This document shows, piece after piece, positions 31,987-42,667 of a DNA stretch of 42,678 bases (the first letter of the stretch is position 1; every line of letters starts with the position of its first letter). The notes under the pieces were generated by a model. That model had not been told where the DNA came from. It saw nothing but the letters and a program-made list of their open reading frames with translations, and did not search any database. A program made the translations under genes and the position numbers. Origin of the DNA: Hirudo medicinalis. Lineage: Eukaryota; Annelida; Clitellata; Hirudinida; Hirudinidae. The stretch spans positions 18,495-61,172 of the forward strand of contig MPNW01000835.1 in assembly GCA_011800805.1 (NCBI GenBank), in the 5' to 3' direction.

Positions 31987-33923
31987 TCAATTGGTGACCT
32001 GATTTCCATGCCAGTCAAACTTTATGGGTTTTTCTGGGACCATGCTGTCGTAACTGGTGTTCCAGGCGGATAAAAGCTTGCATAGATTCTCGGGACCTTT
32101 GCTAGGGTAGTGGAGGCCCACCTCCCTCCTGTTGATGGACATACAAGATGCCACATCACCATTTACAGCTGCCAAGTTGTTCAGGACGGTATATGCTTTT
32201 TTCTTGGTGGAAAAGTGGATGAACCACATTTCCCACATGCTGTCCTGGCGACCCTGAGATCTAAACTGTTGGTACCACGTGTTTGGAACGGCGCCCTCTA
32301 CTTGAGGGTTATAAGTCGAGGAGTTCGGGCCAGATCTGATTTGATGGAACCAATCCTAGGTCGATAAGAAATAATAGTCGAAGTAAATATTACGATTTCA
32401 AAGTAAATATTTAACAGATTGACCTCATTTTTAGACATGATGTCGTGAATATAGTCAAATATCCATAAAAACACAGCAGACGACCTGAAATTCTGCCCAG
32501 AGCTTCGGCGCTGGAGCGAATCCCCAAGTGCCGATGCAGACGTACATGAAAGCTGATTGGTTGCGAGGAGCTGTTGGCCAANNNNNNNNNNNNNNNNNNN
32601 NNNNAGACGACCTGAAATTCTGCCCAGAGCTTCGGCGCTGGAGCGAATCCCCAAGTGCCGATGCAGACGTACATGAAAGCTGATTGGTTGCGAGGAGCTG
32701 TTGGCCAAATGAGAATATTTTAAAATAAAACCTTAATTTAATTAAACAATTCTTTAAAACAGAACTCGGTTTATTTCATTTGCTAATTTTTATTTCAATT
32801 AAAACACATATTTTACAAAAATTCTATAAATAAAATTCAGATTAAGTATAAAACTTCAACAAAGTAAATATTGAAATTAAAGATGGCTGATATAATAAAA
32901 GTGTCTGATGTCTTATTAGTTTAAAAAAGATGAATTGATTGGTTTTTCTTTAGTTTGACAATGGGAGACGTTGTTCGATGTTGTAGTTTTATCAGTTATC
33001 CAGCGTGGCTTGGTAACCCCCACGAATATATAAATTTGCGCCCAATTTGCTATGAACTAATATTAATAATGACGATGATAATGGTAAAGATAATGGTAGT
33101 AATATTAGAAAATTCAATACGGTATTAAAATAAGTAGTGACAATTTTCCATATTACGTTTGTTAATACATGCGAGGATAAGTACTCACCAGACATCCCCC
33201 TTCCGGTGTTATGGGCGGCCATCCCGTCACTCCATAAGGATGAGCCAGCGTAGTCATAACGACCATTGTATTTCCTGTGGGCTGCCTTCAGCCACCTGTA
33301 GGCCTGCGTGGATACGTTCAAATCATCCTCCAGTATGAGACCAATCTCTTTGTAGTTTCTAGGGATGAATAAAGATTCTTCCACAACTTTTGGATCTTTC
33401 TGGAATGGGGGAGCATTTTTAGGCCTCCACGTGTCAATCCACTGGCCCATGATCCCAACGTGGGCTGTTTGCACGTGTACCCTGGTCGGCCCTTTGAGCC
33501 AGGTGAAGTTGCTGACGGCTTCCAGGGTCTCTTTATGTACAGTACCGTCTTGTTTCGGATCAATCCAAATCTCGAGAACTGCCCTGTCTCCGTCGAGTTC
33601 AAGATCTTGCAATGACTCGAGTAGCTTCATGACGCTGACCTTTCGATTGTGTGTGATGACGATGATCCTCAGGTCAACCTCCTCCTCATAGACGCAAGGA
33701 ATTCCAGCTGTGCAGTTGAGGGAAGGAAGTTCTTGGTACCCCAGATATCCAAAGGCTTCCATAGAATTTTTTATGGTTCTAAATACGGGATAATCGTAAT
33801 ACTGTTTCATGAAACGCGATTCTCCGTAAAAATGGATGATTGTCAACGTAAGGAAGAGCACGAAGCAACAAATGATAAGAAAATTTGCTTTAAGCCGAAT
33901 TGAAATGAGCCAAAGCTCGCCAT
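31987..33923 (-). CDS. GT-A-type glycosyltransferase-like gene, copy A (frameshifted)
   Basis: Exons: 33923-33189, 32697-32612 (seen again at 32570-32485 across the gap) and 32355-31987. Exon 1 encodes a type II signal anchor, a Cys pair (NCTAGIPC) and the GT-A core: RIIVITHNRK, then LILEDDLNVS, an EDD triad like the metal-binding motif of GnT-I/POMGnT-type enzymes. Exon 2 encodes TWGFAPAPKLWAEFQ. Exon 3 encodes DWFHQIRS, MWEMWFIHFS and NRREVGLHYP. Compared with copy B, one base is missing near 33865 in the signal-anchor codons, so the ATG at 33923 is out of frame with the rest. Either copy A is a pseudogene or it is a sequencing error; everything downstream of the shift is intact. Likely a Golgi enzyme; substrate unknown. 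Confidence 0.8.
32478..32708. other. Assembly gap flanked by identical 104-bp contig ends
   Basis: The 104 bp at 32478-32581 (exon 2 plus a few intron bases) recur exactly at 32605-32708, separated only by 23 Ns (32582-32604). This is most simply one exon counted twice because two contigs end in the same sequence. Confidence 0.9.
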
Positions 33924-34530
33924 GTCTGGTTGAAGGTCTGCGAACGAAATATTATCATGAGTAATTTTTATGCAAGTAACAAACAAGTTTAATATCATTA
34001 CGTATTTCATGGTTTTAAGTAATACTTGACGAATTACTATGGCAATGTCATGATTTTGAGTTGAGTTGGATATAAATCTGTGCATCAAAAAAAGTTCAAA
34101 AGATTCTCCAAGGAAAAATTAACCTAATTTAAATACAACAGTTCTCGATTTAGCATCAACAAATACAAACTTACGGTTGTATATCGTGTAACTTGTAATC
34201 CAAATAAATCGATACGAACCTATAATTTATTTTTCCTTTTTGATATTCCTTGTTTGACAGTTAATCACGCCTCAATATTTTTGCGTGGATCGTAAAATTA
34301 TATCGATGCACCATTATACCTGCTCAGATCAAGTGTGCTAGGTAAGCCAATGCTCTAAGCTTCTTTAGTCGAAGAAGAAATCCTATTCAGCACTATATTG
34401 TGCAATACACTGTATTGAGTTGATAGATGAAGATGACATGTATTCTTTAGTATCATTGCATTGTATGCTTTTTTTGTACGCTTGACGTAGATGTTGTTTG
34501 CCTCAGATTGGAACTATTATAAGATCGGTG
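33924..34530. repeat. Duplicated upstream flank of glycosyltransferase copies A and B
   Basis: Matches 36834-37405 with substitutions and small indels, so the tandem unit includes the 5' flank and presumably the promoter. An intron 1 segment (ttatccagcgtggcttggta and what follows, near 32993 and 35973) is also shared. Confidence 0.8.
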
Positions 34531-35136
34531 TGACAGACTTGAGATTAGAGCCGGATTTAAGTTTTATGAGGTCCTAAGCTACTTATGATAAAGTGGCCCT
34601 TGACATGTTTGGTTCGAATGTCATCTATCTTTGCTTTTTGTGTTGAATACATACATAGCATACTTGCTATTTGGTGATTGATGGACTCAATTTACATTTC
34701 ACTCAACAAACTGAACACTTGGGAAGTATATTTTTTTTTTAGAATGTATTGAAATTATTAATTTATATTTAGAAATAATGTTTCACTCAAATACAAATTT
34801 GTTTTTTTCAGACTTTTCAGACTTTTTTCAGATTTATATTAGATATAATATCGAACTGGAGAAACTCTCAGAAGAAAAACAGTGCTGCTTTAAGGAGATC
34901 TTATTCCACTTATATTTTTTTTATTTTTGGTCCAAAGAGAGAAGGGCCCTAAGCTGGAGCTTGTTCATCGTACATGTAAATCCGTGCTTGCGAGCAAGCA
35001 TTGAGAGTGTAGGATCGCACATCCATCATAATCACGTGCTGACCCTAACCCTATCAGCGATGACTAACCAGGCGCGCATCCTTTGTTTGACGACATCCTC
35101 CTTTGTCCTGACTGGCTATTTAAGAAGCTAAGTCAG
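34531..35136. other. Unassigned intergenic sequence
   Basis: AT-rich sequence without a supported gene. A phrase near 34549-34610 (agagccggatttaagttttatgaggtcc) has the look of an old transposon end but has no partner that I could find. Confidence 0.4.
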
Positions 35137-35155
35137 GGCATTCTTCCCTTGTGGC

Positions 35156-35227
35156 TCCCGCATGGTCTAATGGTTAAGACTTCCGCCTCTCACGATGGCA
35201 GCACGGATTCGAATCCGGTTGCGGGAG
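35156..35227 (+). tRNA. tRNA-Glu(CUC)-like sequence, unit 1 (probably pseudo or SINE head)
   Basis: 72 nt with perfect 7-bp acceptor stem (TCCCGCA/TGCGGGA) and perfect 4-bp D stem (GTCT/AGAC), A box TGGTCTAATGGTT and B box GGATTCGAATCC. The loop CTCTCAC places anticodon CTC. The anticodon stem has two mismatches (TCCGC/GATGG) and the T stem two, so it is unlikely to be a functional tRNA. Confidence 0.6.
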
Positions 35228-35298
35228 CAACGTCCCAATCATCTAGCTATGCAACGGACGTTAATGAACGATTGTTGTTGGCATTCTTCCCTTGTGGC

Positions 35299-35370
35299 TC
35301 CCGCATGGTCTAATGGTTAAGACTTCCGCCTCTCATGATGGCAGCACGGATTTGAATCCCGTTGCGGGAG
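35299..35370 (+). tRNA. tRNA-Glu(CUC)-like sequence, unit 2 (probably pseudo)
   Basis: Same fold as unit 1; it has TCTCATG in place of TCTCACG in the anticodon arm and a TTTGAAT T loop, weakening the B box. Confidence 0.55.
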
Positions 35371-35441
35371 CACCGTCCTAATCATCTAGCTATGCAACGG
35401 ACATTAATGAACGATTGTTGTTGGCATTCTTCCCTTGTGGC

Positions 35442-35513
35442 TCCCGCATGGTCTAATGGTTAAGACTTCCGCCTCTCACGATGGCAGCACGGATTCGAAT
35501 CCCGTTGCGGGAG
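35442..35513 (+). tRNA. tRNA-Glu(CUC)-like sequence, unit 3 (best preserved)
   Basis: Same fold as unit 1 with the T stem improved to four of five pairs (ACGGA/CCCGT). The two anticodon-stem mismatches shared by all units remain, suggesting they descend from an already altered copy. Confidence 0.6.
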
Positions 35514-35569
35514 CACCGTCCTAATCATCTAGCTATGCAACGGACGTTAATGAACAATTATNAGACGAC

Positions 35570-36833
35570 CTGAAATTCTGCCCAGAGCTTCGGCGCTGGA
35601 GCGAATCCCCAAGTGCCGATGCAGACGTACATGAAAGCTGATTGGTTGCGAGGAGCTGTTGGCCAAATGAGAATATTTTAAAATAAAACTTTAATTCAAT
35701 TAAAAAAAATTTTAAAACAGAACTCGGTTTATTTTGCTAACTTTTATTTAATTAAAACTAATATAGAAAACAAGATAAATAAAATTCAGATTAAACATAA
35801 AACTTCAACAAAGTGAATATTGAAATATTTTATTCGTTCATTCGATTAAAGATGGCTGAAATGATAAAAGTGTCTGATGTCTTATTAGTTTAAAAAAGTT
35901 GAATTCTTGATTAGTTTGATTACTTTGACAATGCTGGACGCTTTTCGATGTTGTAGTTTTATCAGTTATCCAGCGTGGCTTGGTAACCCCCACGAATATA
36001 TAAATTTGCGCCCCAAAAAATTCAATACGATGTTAGAATTAAATCGCGATAATTTTCAAACTGAAGTACGTTAATACATTCGAGAATAAACACTCACCAG
36101 ACATCCCCCTTCCGGTGTTATGGGCGGCCACCCCGTCACTCCATAAGGATGAGCCAGCGTAGTCATAACGACCATTGTACTTCCTGTGGACTGCCTTCAG
36201 CCACCTGTAGGCCTGCGTCGATACATTCAAATCATCCTCCAGTATGAGACCAATCTCTTTATAGTTTCTGGGGATGAATAAAGACTTTTCCACAACTTTT
36301 GGATCTTTCTGGAATGGGGGAGCGTTTTTAGGCCTCCATGTGTCAATCCACTGGCCCATGATCCCAACGTGGGCTGTTTGCACGTGTACCCTGGTCGGCC
36401 CTTTGAGCCAGGTGAAGTTGCTGACGGCTTCCAGAGTCTCTTTATGTACAGTACCGTCTTGTTTCGGATCAATCCAAATCTCGAGAACTGCCGTGTCTCC
36501 GTCGAGATCAAGACCTTGCAATGACTCGAGTAGCTTCATGACGCTGACCTTTCGATTGTGTGTGATGACGATGATCCTCAGGTCAACCTCCTCCTCGTAG
36601 ACGCAAGGAATTCCAGCTGTGCAGTTGAGGGAAGGAAGTTCTTGGTACCCCAGATGTCCAATGGATCCTATACGGTTTCTTATGGCTCTAAATATAGGCA
36701 AATCGTAATACTGTTTCATGAAACGCGATTCTCCGTATAAATGGATGATTGTCAACGTAAGGAAGAGCATGAAGGCAACAAATGATAAGAAAATTTGCTT
36801 TAAGCCGAACTGAATGGTGCCAAAGCTCGCCAT
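35570..36833 (-). CDS. GT-A-type glycosyltransferase-like gene, copy B (exon 3 missing from assembly)
   Basis: Exon 1 (36833-36098) is intact from ATG to donor (ATGTCTG|GTGAGT): signal anchor at about residues 11-31, short stem, RIIVITHNRK near residue 86, EDD at residues 199-201 and GRYDYAGSSLWSDG near its end. Exon 2 (35655-35570) follows in phase 1 and encodes the TWGFAPAPKLWAEFQ segment; its donor is the weak CAG|GTCGTC. Right after it comes the single N at 35562 and then the tRNA-like array, so no exon 3 is present. If spliced to an exon 3 like those at 31987 or 42084, the protein would be 396 residues. Gene copy is probably functional, with the break due to assembly. Confidence 0.85.
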
Positions 36834-37855
36834 GTCTGGTTGAAGGTCTACGAACGAAATATTATCTTGAGTAATTTTTATGCAAGTAACAAGTTTAATT
36901 TCATATAACAGCGTTTAATATTATTACGTAATTCATGGTTTTAAGTAATACTTGACGAATTACTATCGCAATGTCATGATTTTGAGTTGAGTTGGATATG
37001 GAGTTGGATTGAGTTGAAAAAGTTCAAAAGATTCTCCAAGGAAAAATTAACCTAATTTAAATACAACAGTTCTCGATTTAGCATCAACAAATACAAACTT
37101 ACGGTTGTATATCGTGTAACTTGAAATCCAAATAAATGATCCGAATTTACAATTCTTATTTTATAATAAATCTGTATTTGACAGTTCAACACGCCTCAAT
37201 ATTTTATGCCTGGATCATATTGATGCACCATTTGTAGCTGTTCAGATCGAGTGTTGAGTGAGTCAACGCTTTGATCCTCTTTTCAACAATTTTACTGGGC
37301 TCACAGAGGAAGATAACATGTATTCCTTACGATCATTCTCTATGTTATTTTATACGCTTGATGTTGTGTACCTCAGATGGTCTTAGAAATATTTTAAGAT
37401 CTTGCCTCCAAGTATTGAGAGCACAAGGTCAAGTCGAAGTTCAAGCCATTATCAAACAGAAGTATTCCATGCCAGTATTATATTGAATGTAGGTTGATAG
37501 TGCTTAAGTACTTTTTAACTGCATTAATCATTCAAAAGAAAGTGAAATGTTCGATCGGCTTAGACACCCCTGACAAACAGAACGCAGCCAACTGTGAAAT
37601 GTGAACATTGTGAACGACCTCTTTCAAGAAAGGTTCATTTGAAATGTTTCTTAAAAATATTTGTCACAAACATAAAAAAAATATTATTTCGCTAGATATA
37701 TGACTATCAATATTTTTATTGAGTAGTTATACTAATAACATATTTGCAAATATAATCAGATATATAGACGTGTCAGACAGTCATCCATATCTGTGGATGC
37801 GATGCTAGATTCTTCGGACGCAGAAATAGATAAATCCGAAGCTTGTTTAACAATA

Positions 37856-37922
37856 GTCCAAATCATCTTAGTTATGCAACGGACTTTAACCAAATAAATA
37901 AATAAATAAATAAATAAATAAC
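37856..37922 (+). mobile_element. 3' fragment of a tRNA-Glu-related SINE with (AAAT)n tail
   Basis: The sequence gtccaaatcatcttagttatgcaacggactttaa closely matches the spacer downstream of the tRNA-like units at 35137-35561 and is followed by about seven AAAT units. The tRNA-like head is missing, as in a 5'-truncated retroposed copy. Confidence 0.7.
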
Positions 37923-38237
37923 TTGTTAACCAAGCCATCCAATTTACCAGATAGATACATTAGATTCAACACCGCGTCCTACCATGTGGAAATGTCGTTT
38001 GTTTTACCACAGGCAGAACACTAATATTTAATAAAACATTCCTCAAACAATTTGCGACGGTCACACACACAATTCAATGCACTGTCAGTCCATCTTTGAT
38101 AAAATGAATAAAACTGATCATGTAGTAGTTTGTTATGCTATATATAATTTTAAATAATTTTGAATAATCACGTGTCATCCCTAGTTCTTCAAACGATAAG
38201 AATGAGATGGTATTACAATTATCGCAAGTTCTCATAT

Positions 38238-38365
38238 TTAATAATAATTATAATATTATTAATAATATTATTATACAATATTATTATATATATTATTATT
38301 ATATATATTATTAATATATATTATTAATTAATAACGTTATTATATATATTATTAATAATATTATT
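38238..38365. repeat. AT-only palindromic tract
   Basis: Alternating AAT, ATT and TATA runs with self-complementary segments, like the tract at 3001-3420. Confidence 0.8.
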
Positions 38366-38664
38366 GCTACGGCTAGAAAACTGGTTCTTTCGATAGTCTC
38401 TGTGGACAAATCCTTTGGACAAATCTTCATTGCAAATTCCTTGTCTAAAAGTGGCATCGGTGAGAACAATGAACCGAGAAAGTTTCTCAGAGAAACAGTT
38501 CGCCGACTTTCTGTATTTCATCCAGATCTGACCGTACATAGTTCGCTTGTTATTTCAATAAAAGGATTGATTGTTCGGATATAGGCTTGGATATTTTTCA
38601 CTGAGTTGAGTTACTTGTCGAATGTAACGAGGCCATGTAGAGTTGCCACGATTCACGTACAAAG

Positions 38665-38695
38665 TATTTGTATTTGTATTTGTATTTGTATTTGT
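38665..38695. repeat. (ATTTGT)n hexanucleotide repeat
   Basis: About five ATTTGT units, the complement of the tail repeat of the SINE at 5130-5356, but the SINE body is not recognised next to it. Confidence 0.8.
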
Positions 38696-38697
38696 AG

Positions 38698-38765
38698 TAG
38701 AGACCGACCGAATTTCGGTTTCGGTTTTGACCGAAAGTGATTGAGGATTTCGGCCAGAATCGAAA
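38698..38765. mobile_element. hAT-type terminal sequence (candidate)
   Basis: Starts tagagaccgaccgaatttcg and continues with CGGTTTCGGTTTTGACCGAAA, resembling short-period terminal sequences of hAT elements. No matching opposite terminus or target duplication was found, so this is a fragment call. Confidence 0.4.
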
Positions 38766-38866
38766 ATAAAAACTTAATTAACGTTTTGTTTTTATAATTA
38801 AGTTTACATTGATTGAGTTTATATTGTTATATTTAAAAGCTTTGTAAGGCAATATAATTTCTACAG

Positions 38867-38960
38867 CAGGGGTCGGCAAACTCCGGCCTAGCTAGTAATC
38901 CAGTCCGGCCTAACGACCCCCCTAGTTTTTTATTACAGCATCCGGCCTAGTTTGTACTGT
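38867..38960. mobile_element. hAT-type (Charlie-like) terminal sequence
   Basis: Begins caggggtcggcaaactccgg, matching the CAGGGGTCGGCAAACT start known for Charlie-type hAT elements, followed by a CCGGCCTA-rich region. The other end was not located. Confidence 0.55.
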
Positions 38961-39460
38961 TGTGAAATAGAACGAGTTTTGACTCAATAGCATTGTACAC
39001 TTGAATCTGCTAGTGGTTTCGTGAATGTGAAGCTTATCGAGTTTCAAAAGGAACAACTCGGAATCGCAGGGGCATGGGCGTCCGCAGGGGGAGCAGCAAA
39101 TGGCCCATCCTAGATTTTGTCAAAATACTAACATTGTGAGTCACAATGCCAACGTTTTGTTAAAGCACTATTACTAACATTTTGTTAAAGCATTATTAAT
39201 AATAATAATAATAATAATATATTTATTTATAGAGCGCCATAAGCGTAAGCGTCATTACTAAAATTTTGTTAAAGCACTATTACTAACATTTTCAAGTTTC
39301 TAAAATTTACTTAACCTACTCACTCGATTTTGTCCATGATTTATTAATATTTATTATATTAAAACTGGTTAAAATAACGAAAACAAATTAAAAAAAAGAA
39401 TTGAAATTTGTTATTTGTAGCAGTTTTTTTAATTTTTGATATTTAAGTAACCTTTCAGAT

Positions 39461-39841
39461 GTGTCTAAAACGGTATCCAAAGCAGTTCTAAACATGCCCC
39501 ACATGGGCCATATCATTGATATCACGTCAAATACTTCCAAAAGCACTGGCGGGCCAGTGATGACTGGGGATCCCAACCAGACCGACCAATTGCGAGAACG
39601 AGCGCCTTCAGCACCCTCTTTAGTCATTGTGCCAAGTTCAAAAATTGAATATAAAAAACTTTGTTCCTCCTACAAAAGCTACGGACGTCCAAGCGCAGGG
39701 AATGTTAAGTATCAACGTCCAATACAAGGCAAGACTTCTGCAGGACAAATCTTTGATCATAAGAGTATAAATGCCCTTGCTGCTTCCTTGTTTCTCATAG
39801 TCAAGGTCTACGCCATAATGCGGAGAAGCTTTTGTTTCTGA
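39461..39841 (+). CDS. Unidentified exon-like ORF
   Basis: A 126-codon open frame (from a GTG or ATG codon; the first in-frame ATG is at about 39494) preceded by a good acceptor-like sequence (aagtaacctttcag at 39447-39460) and ending in TGA. Composition is protein-like (MPHMGHIIDITSN, GDPNQTDQLRERAPSAPSL) and unlike the AT-rich surroundings. No domain is recognised; it could be the last exon of a gene or a transposon fragment. Confidence 0.25.
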   Translation: MSKTVSKAVLNMPHMGHIIDITSNTSKSTGGPVMTGDPNQTDQLRERAPSAPSLVIVPSSKIEYKKLCSSYKSYGRPSAGNVKYQRPIQGKTSAGQIFDHKSINALAASLFLIVKVYAIMRRSFCF

Positions 39842-41698
39842 ACCACAACATTCGATTGTTTTAATTAAATCACTAACCGATTATTTCTGGATCACGGATT
39901 ACTCTTTAATTAATACAGTAATGTTGATGATGTTGAATTTTTATTGCATCATTGTTTCACGGCCGAAAACAATGAATCACATTCGATCACATTCGATCTC
40001 TATTGCAGTACTTGCAGCCACACTTTACTCTCACATTATAGCATGTTGTCTTGTTTTGATACAAGCTTGACGTAAAAGGTTACAAATTATTACCAAAAAA
40101 ATCCGTTATTTTAGCACGACTAAAATATTGGACTGATTAAAGCCAAATTTGGATTTAATGTGTATATTCTGATGTTCTGAGGTGAGCCAAATTTCATTTT
40201 GATTGATCAAATGGTGCTTGCAAACTCATCCAAACGTCCTAAGTAGACAGTGAAAAAGGTTACAAACACTTTGGAAAAATTCAATTTATGGTCAAATTAT
40301 CAAACAATTAAATTTTTAATTTTGTTCAAACAATATTTCTACTGTCCATTTAATGACATGTTCCTTATTTAAAATATTTATGTGCGTGTATTTCAGTGAT
40401 TTAATAATTGTCTCGAACTGATAATTTTCCAGGTCATTCCACGCCTTCATTATGGTCTCTTCCAGCTCTCCATTTTCAAAATATGTCATTCAATTTCCGT
40501 ATATTTTATTGTGGATCATTCTTCAAACATTTTTAATTAAGTTGAGGTATGGAGATGTTGGTGATGAGCTCATAACCACGATTTTTCATAAATGGAAAGT
40601 GTACAACTTGGAGATATTAACTGATTTGTTATCCAGCCAAAATATAAAGTTATCACCGTATTTATTCCTAGCAAATGGATACAAGTACCTCTCAGATGTT
40701 TCAGTACAGTTTGAAATATTTTGACCTCCTTTTAGAGAGGCTCAAGGCATCATGCGTTTTGAAGATACCCCGAAGATTTTGCTGTCTGTTAAAATTCGGT
40801 TTATTTTTCTCATTTAAGTTGTGGAAATAGTATTGGTAGCAGTCACTTCAATCCGGATTAAAATATTTTCGTTCAAAAGTTGTGAAAATGACTATTTCAT
40901 AGTTGTAGACAATCTACTTGCATACACCAAATTTCAAACTTGTCAAAATTTGATCTGCTAAAATATCTTCCTTGAAAGATTCAGAAAGAGCTCTTTCTTT
41001 TTAAATATTTGGAGTGAGTTTTTGAGGTCTTCCACTCAGAGCATTTCGCTCCAGAGCATTTTGAATGTTGTAAAAATGCATAATCCCCATGAAAACTTAT
41101 ATTTAACTGCATTGCATTAATTCTAAGAAGGAAAATTTATGCGATGAATGATGAAACTGTCACCTTTCTGTTCAGCTACTTCTATCCATGATAAAAATAT
41201 TATTTATATTATATTAATATTAAACCAAAATACCATTTGTGTAATTTTGCAGAGCGAGTATTACGATGTTATTATTAGTTCTTTAGAAGAAGCTTGTAAA
41301 AATTTGCTACTGGATATATTAACGGCAATTTTTAGAGTATTTCTAACCTAATAAGGAGGTTTTAATGAATTTACAAGCATTATTTGTTCAACAATAAAGA
41401 AATTTGGAACATATAAATTCCAGATTTGGTTTCGATGGATTCAATATTTTAGGTGTTACGCTAAAGATAAGGAGTGCTTGTAACACTTTACACGCACTGA
41501 ATAATCAATGCTTGCTCAGAGCCTCCTCACATTTGTTTATAAGGTGTCATATCATTGGAGTAATTTTTTTATTATTTGTAATTATTACGCTTAATAATAT
41601 GTAATAATAAATTTAAAAGTAATAAAATATTTTACTTAATAATATTTGTTGGGATACAATTTATTATTATATTCATAATACTAATAACGTGTGTTATG

Positions 41699-42083
41699 TC
41701 AATCCTAACTTTTGCTTGGTTGCTGCACGCATGGTCTTAAGACTGTTTCTATATGATATGATGTCTCACATTATTGGATGCCATTCTTTTGAGTTTTAGA
41801 GAAACTATGATGCACTTTTAGATGTCATTTTTCTTCGTTTTTTTTTTTGCTCGATGTAAGAGCAGGAATTCAAAGAAGAATGGAACCCACATTACAGATC
41901 CAATACAACAGACTTGATTATCGGGTGAAATATACCTAGAATGTGATCGAGTATTTACATCAGCGGAAAAGTACATAAATTCTAGGGCGGCTCTACTTTT
42001 GAGTTATTGCTGAATAACTCGTAACAATGCGTAATATAACAGGTGGAAAGTGATTATAACTGTGAAAGTGGATGTCCGTGCAG
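41699..42083. repeat. Duplicated 3' flank of glycosyltransferase copy C
   Basis: Homologous to 31608-31986 with scattered differences; lies directly downstream of the copy C stop codon. Confidence 0.88.
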
Positions 42084-42667
42084 TCAATTGTTGACCTGAT
42101 TGCCATTCCAGTCAAACTTTATGGGCTTTTCAGGGACCATGCTGTCGTAACTGGTGTTCCAGGCAGATAAAAGCTTACACAGATTTTCGGGACCTTTGCT
42201 AGGGTAGTGGAGACCCACCTCCCTCCTGTTGATGGACATACAAGACGCCCCATCACCATTTACAGCTGCCAAGTTGTTCAGGACGGTGTAAGCTTTTTTC
42301 TTGGTTGAAAAGTGGATAAACCACATTTCCCACATGCTGTCCTGGCGACCTTGAGATTTCAGCTCATGGTACCACGTGTTTGGACGGGTGCCCTCAACAT
42401 ATGGGTGATAGGTTGAGGAATTCGGGCCAGATCTGATTTGATGGAACCAATCCTAGGTCGATAAGCAACAATAGTCAAAGTAAATATTACGATTTCAAAG
42501 TAAATATTTAACAGATGGACTTCAGTTTTAGATATGATGTCGTTAATATATTCAAATATCCATAAAAACACAGCAGACGACCTGAAATTCTGCCCAGAGC
42601 TTCGGCGCTGGAGCGAATCCCCAAGTGCCGATGCAGACGTACATGAAAGCTGATTGGTTGCGAGGAG
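42084..42667 (-). CDS. GT-A-type glycosyltransferase-like gene, copy C (5' part beyond window)
   Basis: Exon 2 (42667-42582) and exon 3 (42452-42084) are intact. Exon 3 is 369 nt as in copy A, ends with the same FDWxGNQVxN C-terminus and carries MWEMWFIHFS and NRREVGLHYP. It differs from copy A at scattered residues, e.g. HPYVEGTRPNTWYHELKS for NPQVEGAVPNTWYQQFRS. Exon 1 must lie past the window end. The window stops at the last base of the 104-bp block, the same place where another contig ends at 32581. Confidence 0.85.

Larger units (their letters stand above)
35137..35561 (+). repeat. 143-bp tandem array, each unit with a tRNA-Glu-like sequence
   Basis: Units begin at 35137, 35280 and 35423 (exact 143-bp period) with ggcattcttcccttgtggct, then the 72-nt tRNA-like part, then a spacer ending in gcaacggacgttaatgaacg. 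The array stops at the N at 35562, so further units may be missing. The spacer motif is also the 3' end of the dispersed fragment at 37856-37922. Confidence 0.92.
36834..42083. other. Intergenic region between glycosyltransferase copies B and C
   Basis: Contents in order: shared upstream flank (to about 37405), a SINE tail at 37856, a palindromic AT tract near 38238-38365, an (ATTTGT)n run, two hAT-like ends at 38698 and 38867, an (AAT)n run near 39199, an isolated exon-like ORF at 39461-39841 and the shared 3' flank from 41699. The parts from 39842 to 41698 are AT-rich with only short ORFs and nothing recognised. Confidence 0.5.

Noticed and set aside
32930..33055. Possible extra exon of glycosyltransferase copy A (phase-1 read NWAQIYIFVGVTKPRW)
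   Set aside because: Exon 1 joins cleanly in phase to exon 2, and the acceptor region of this segment is not conserved in copy B; it is intron 1 shared by duplication.
40452..40724. 90-codon plus-strand ORF
   Set aside because: AT-rich, no domain, no splice or homology support.
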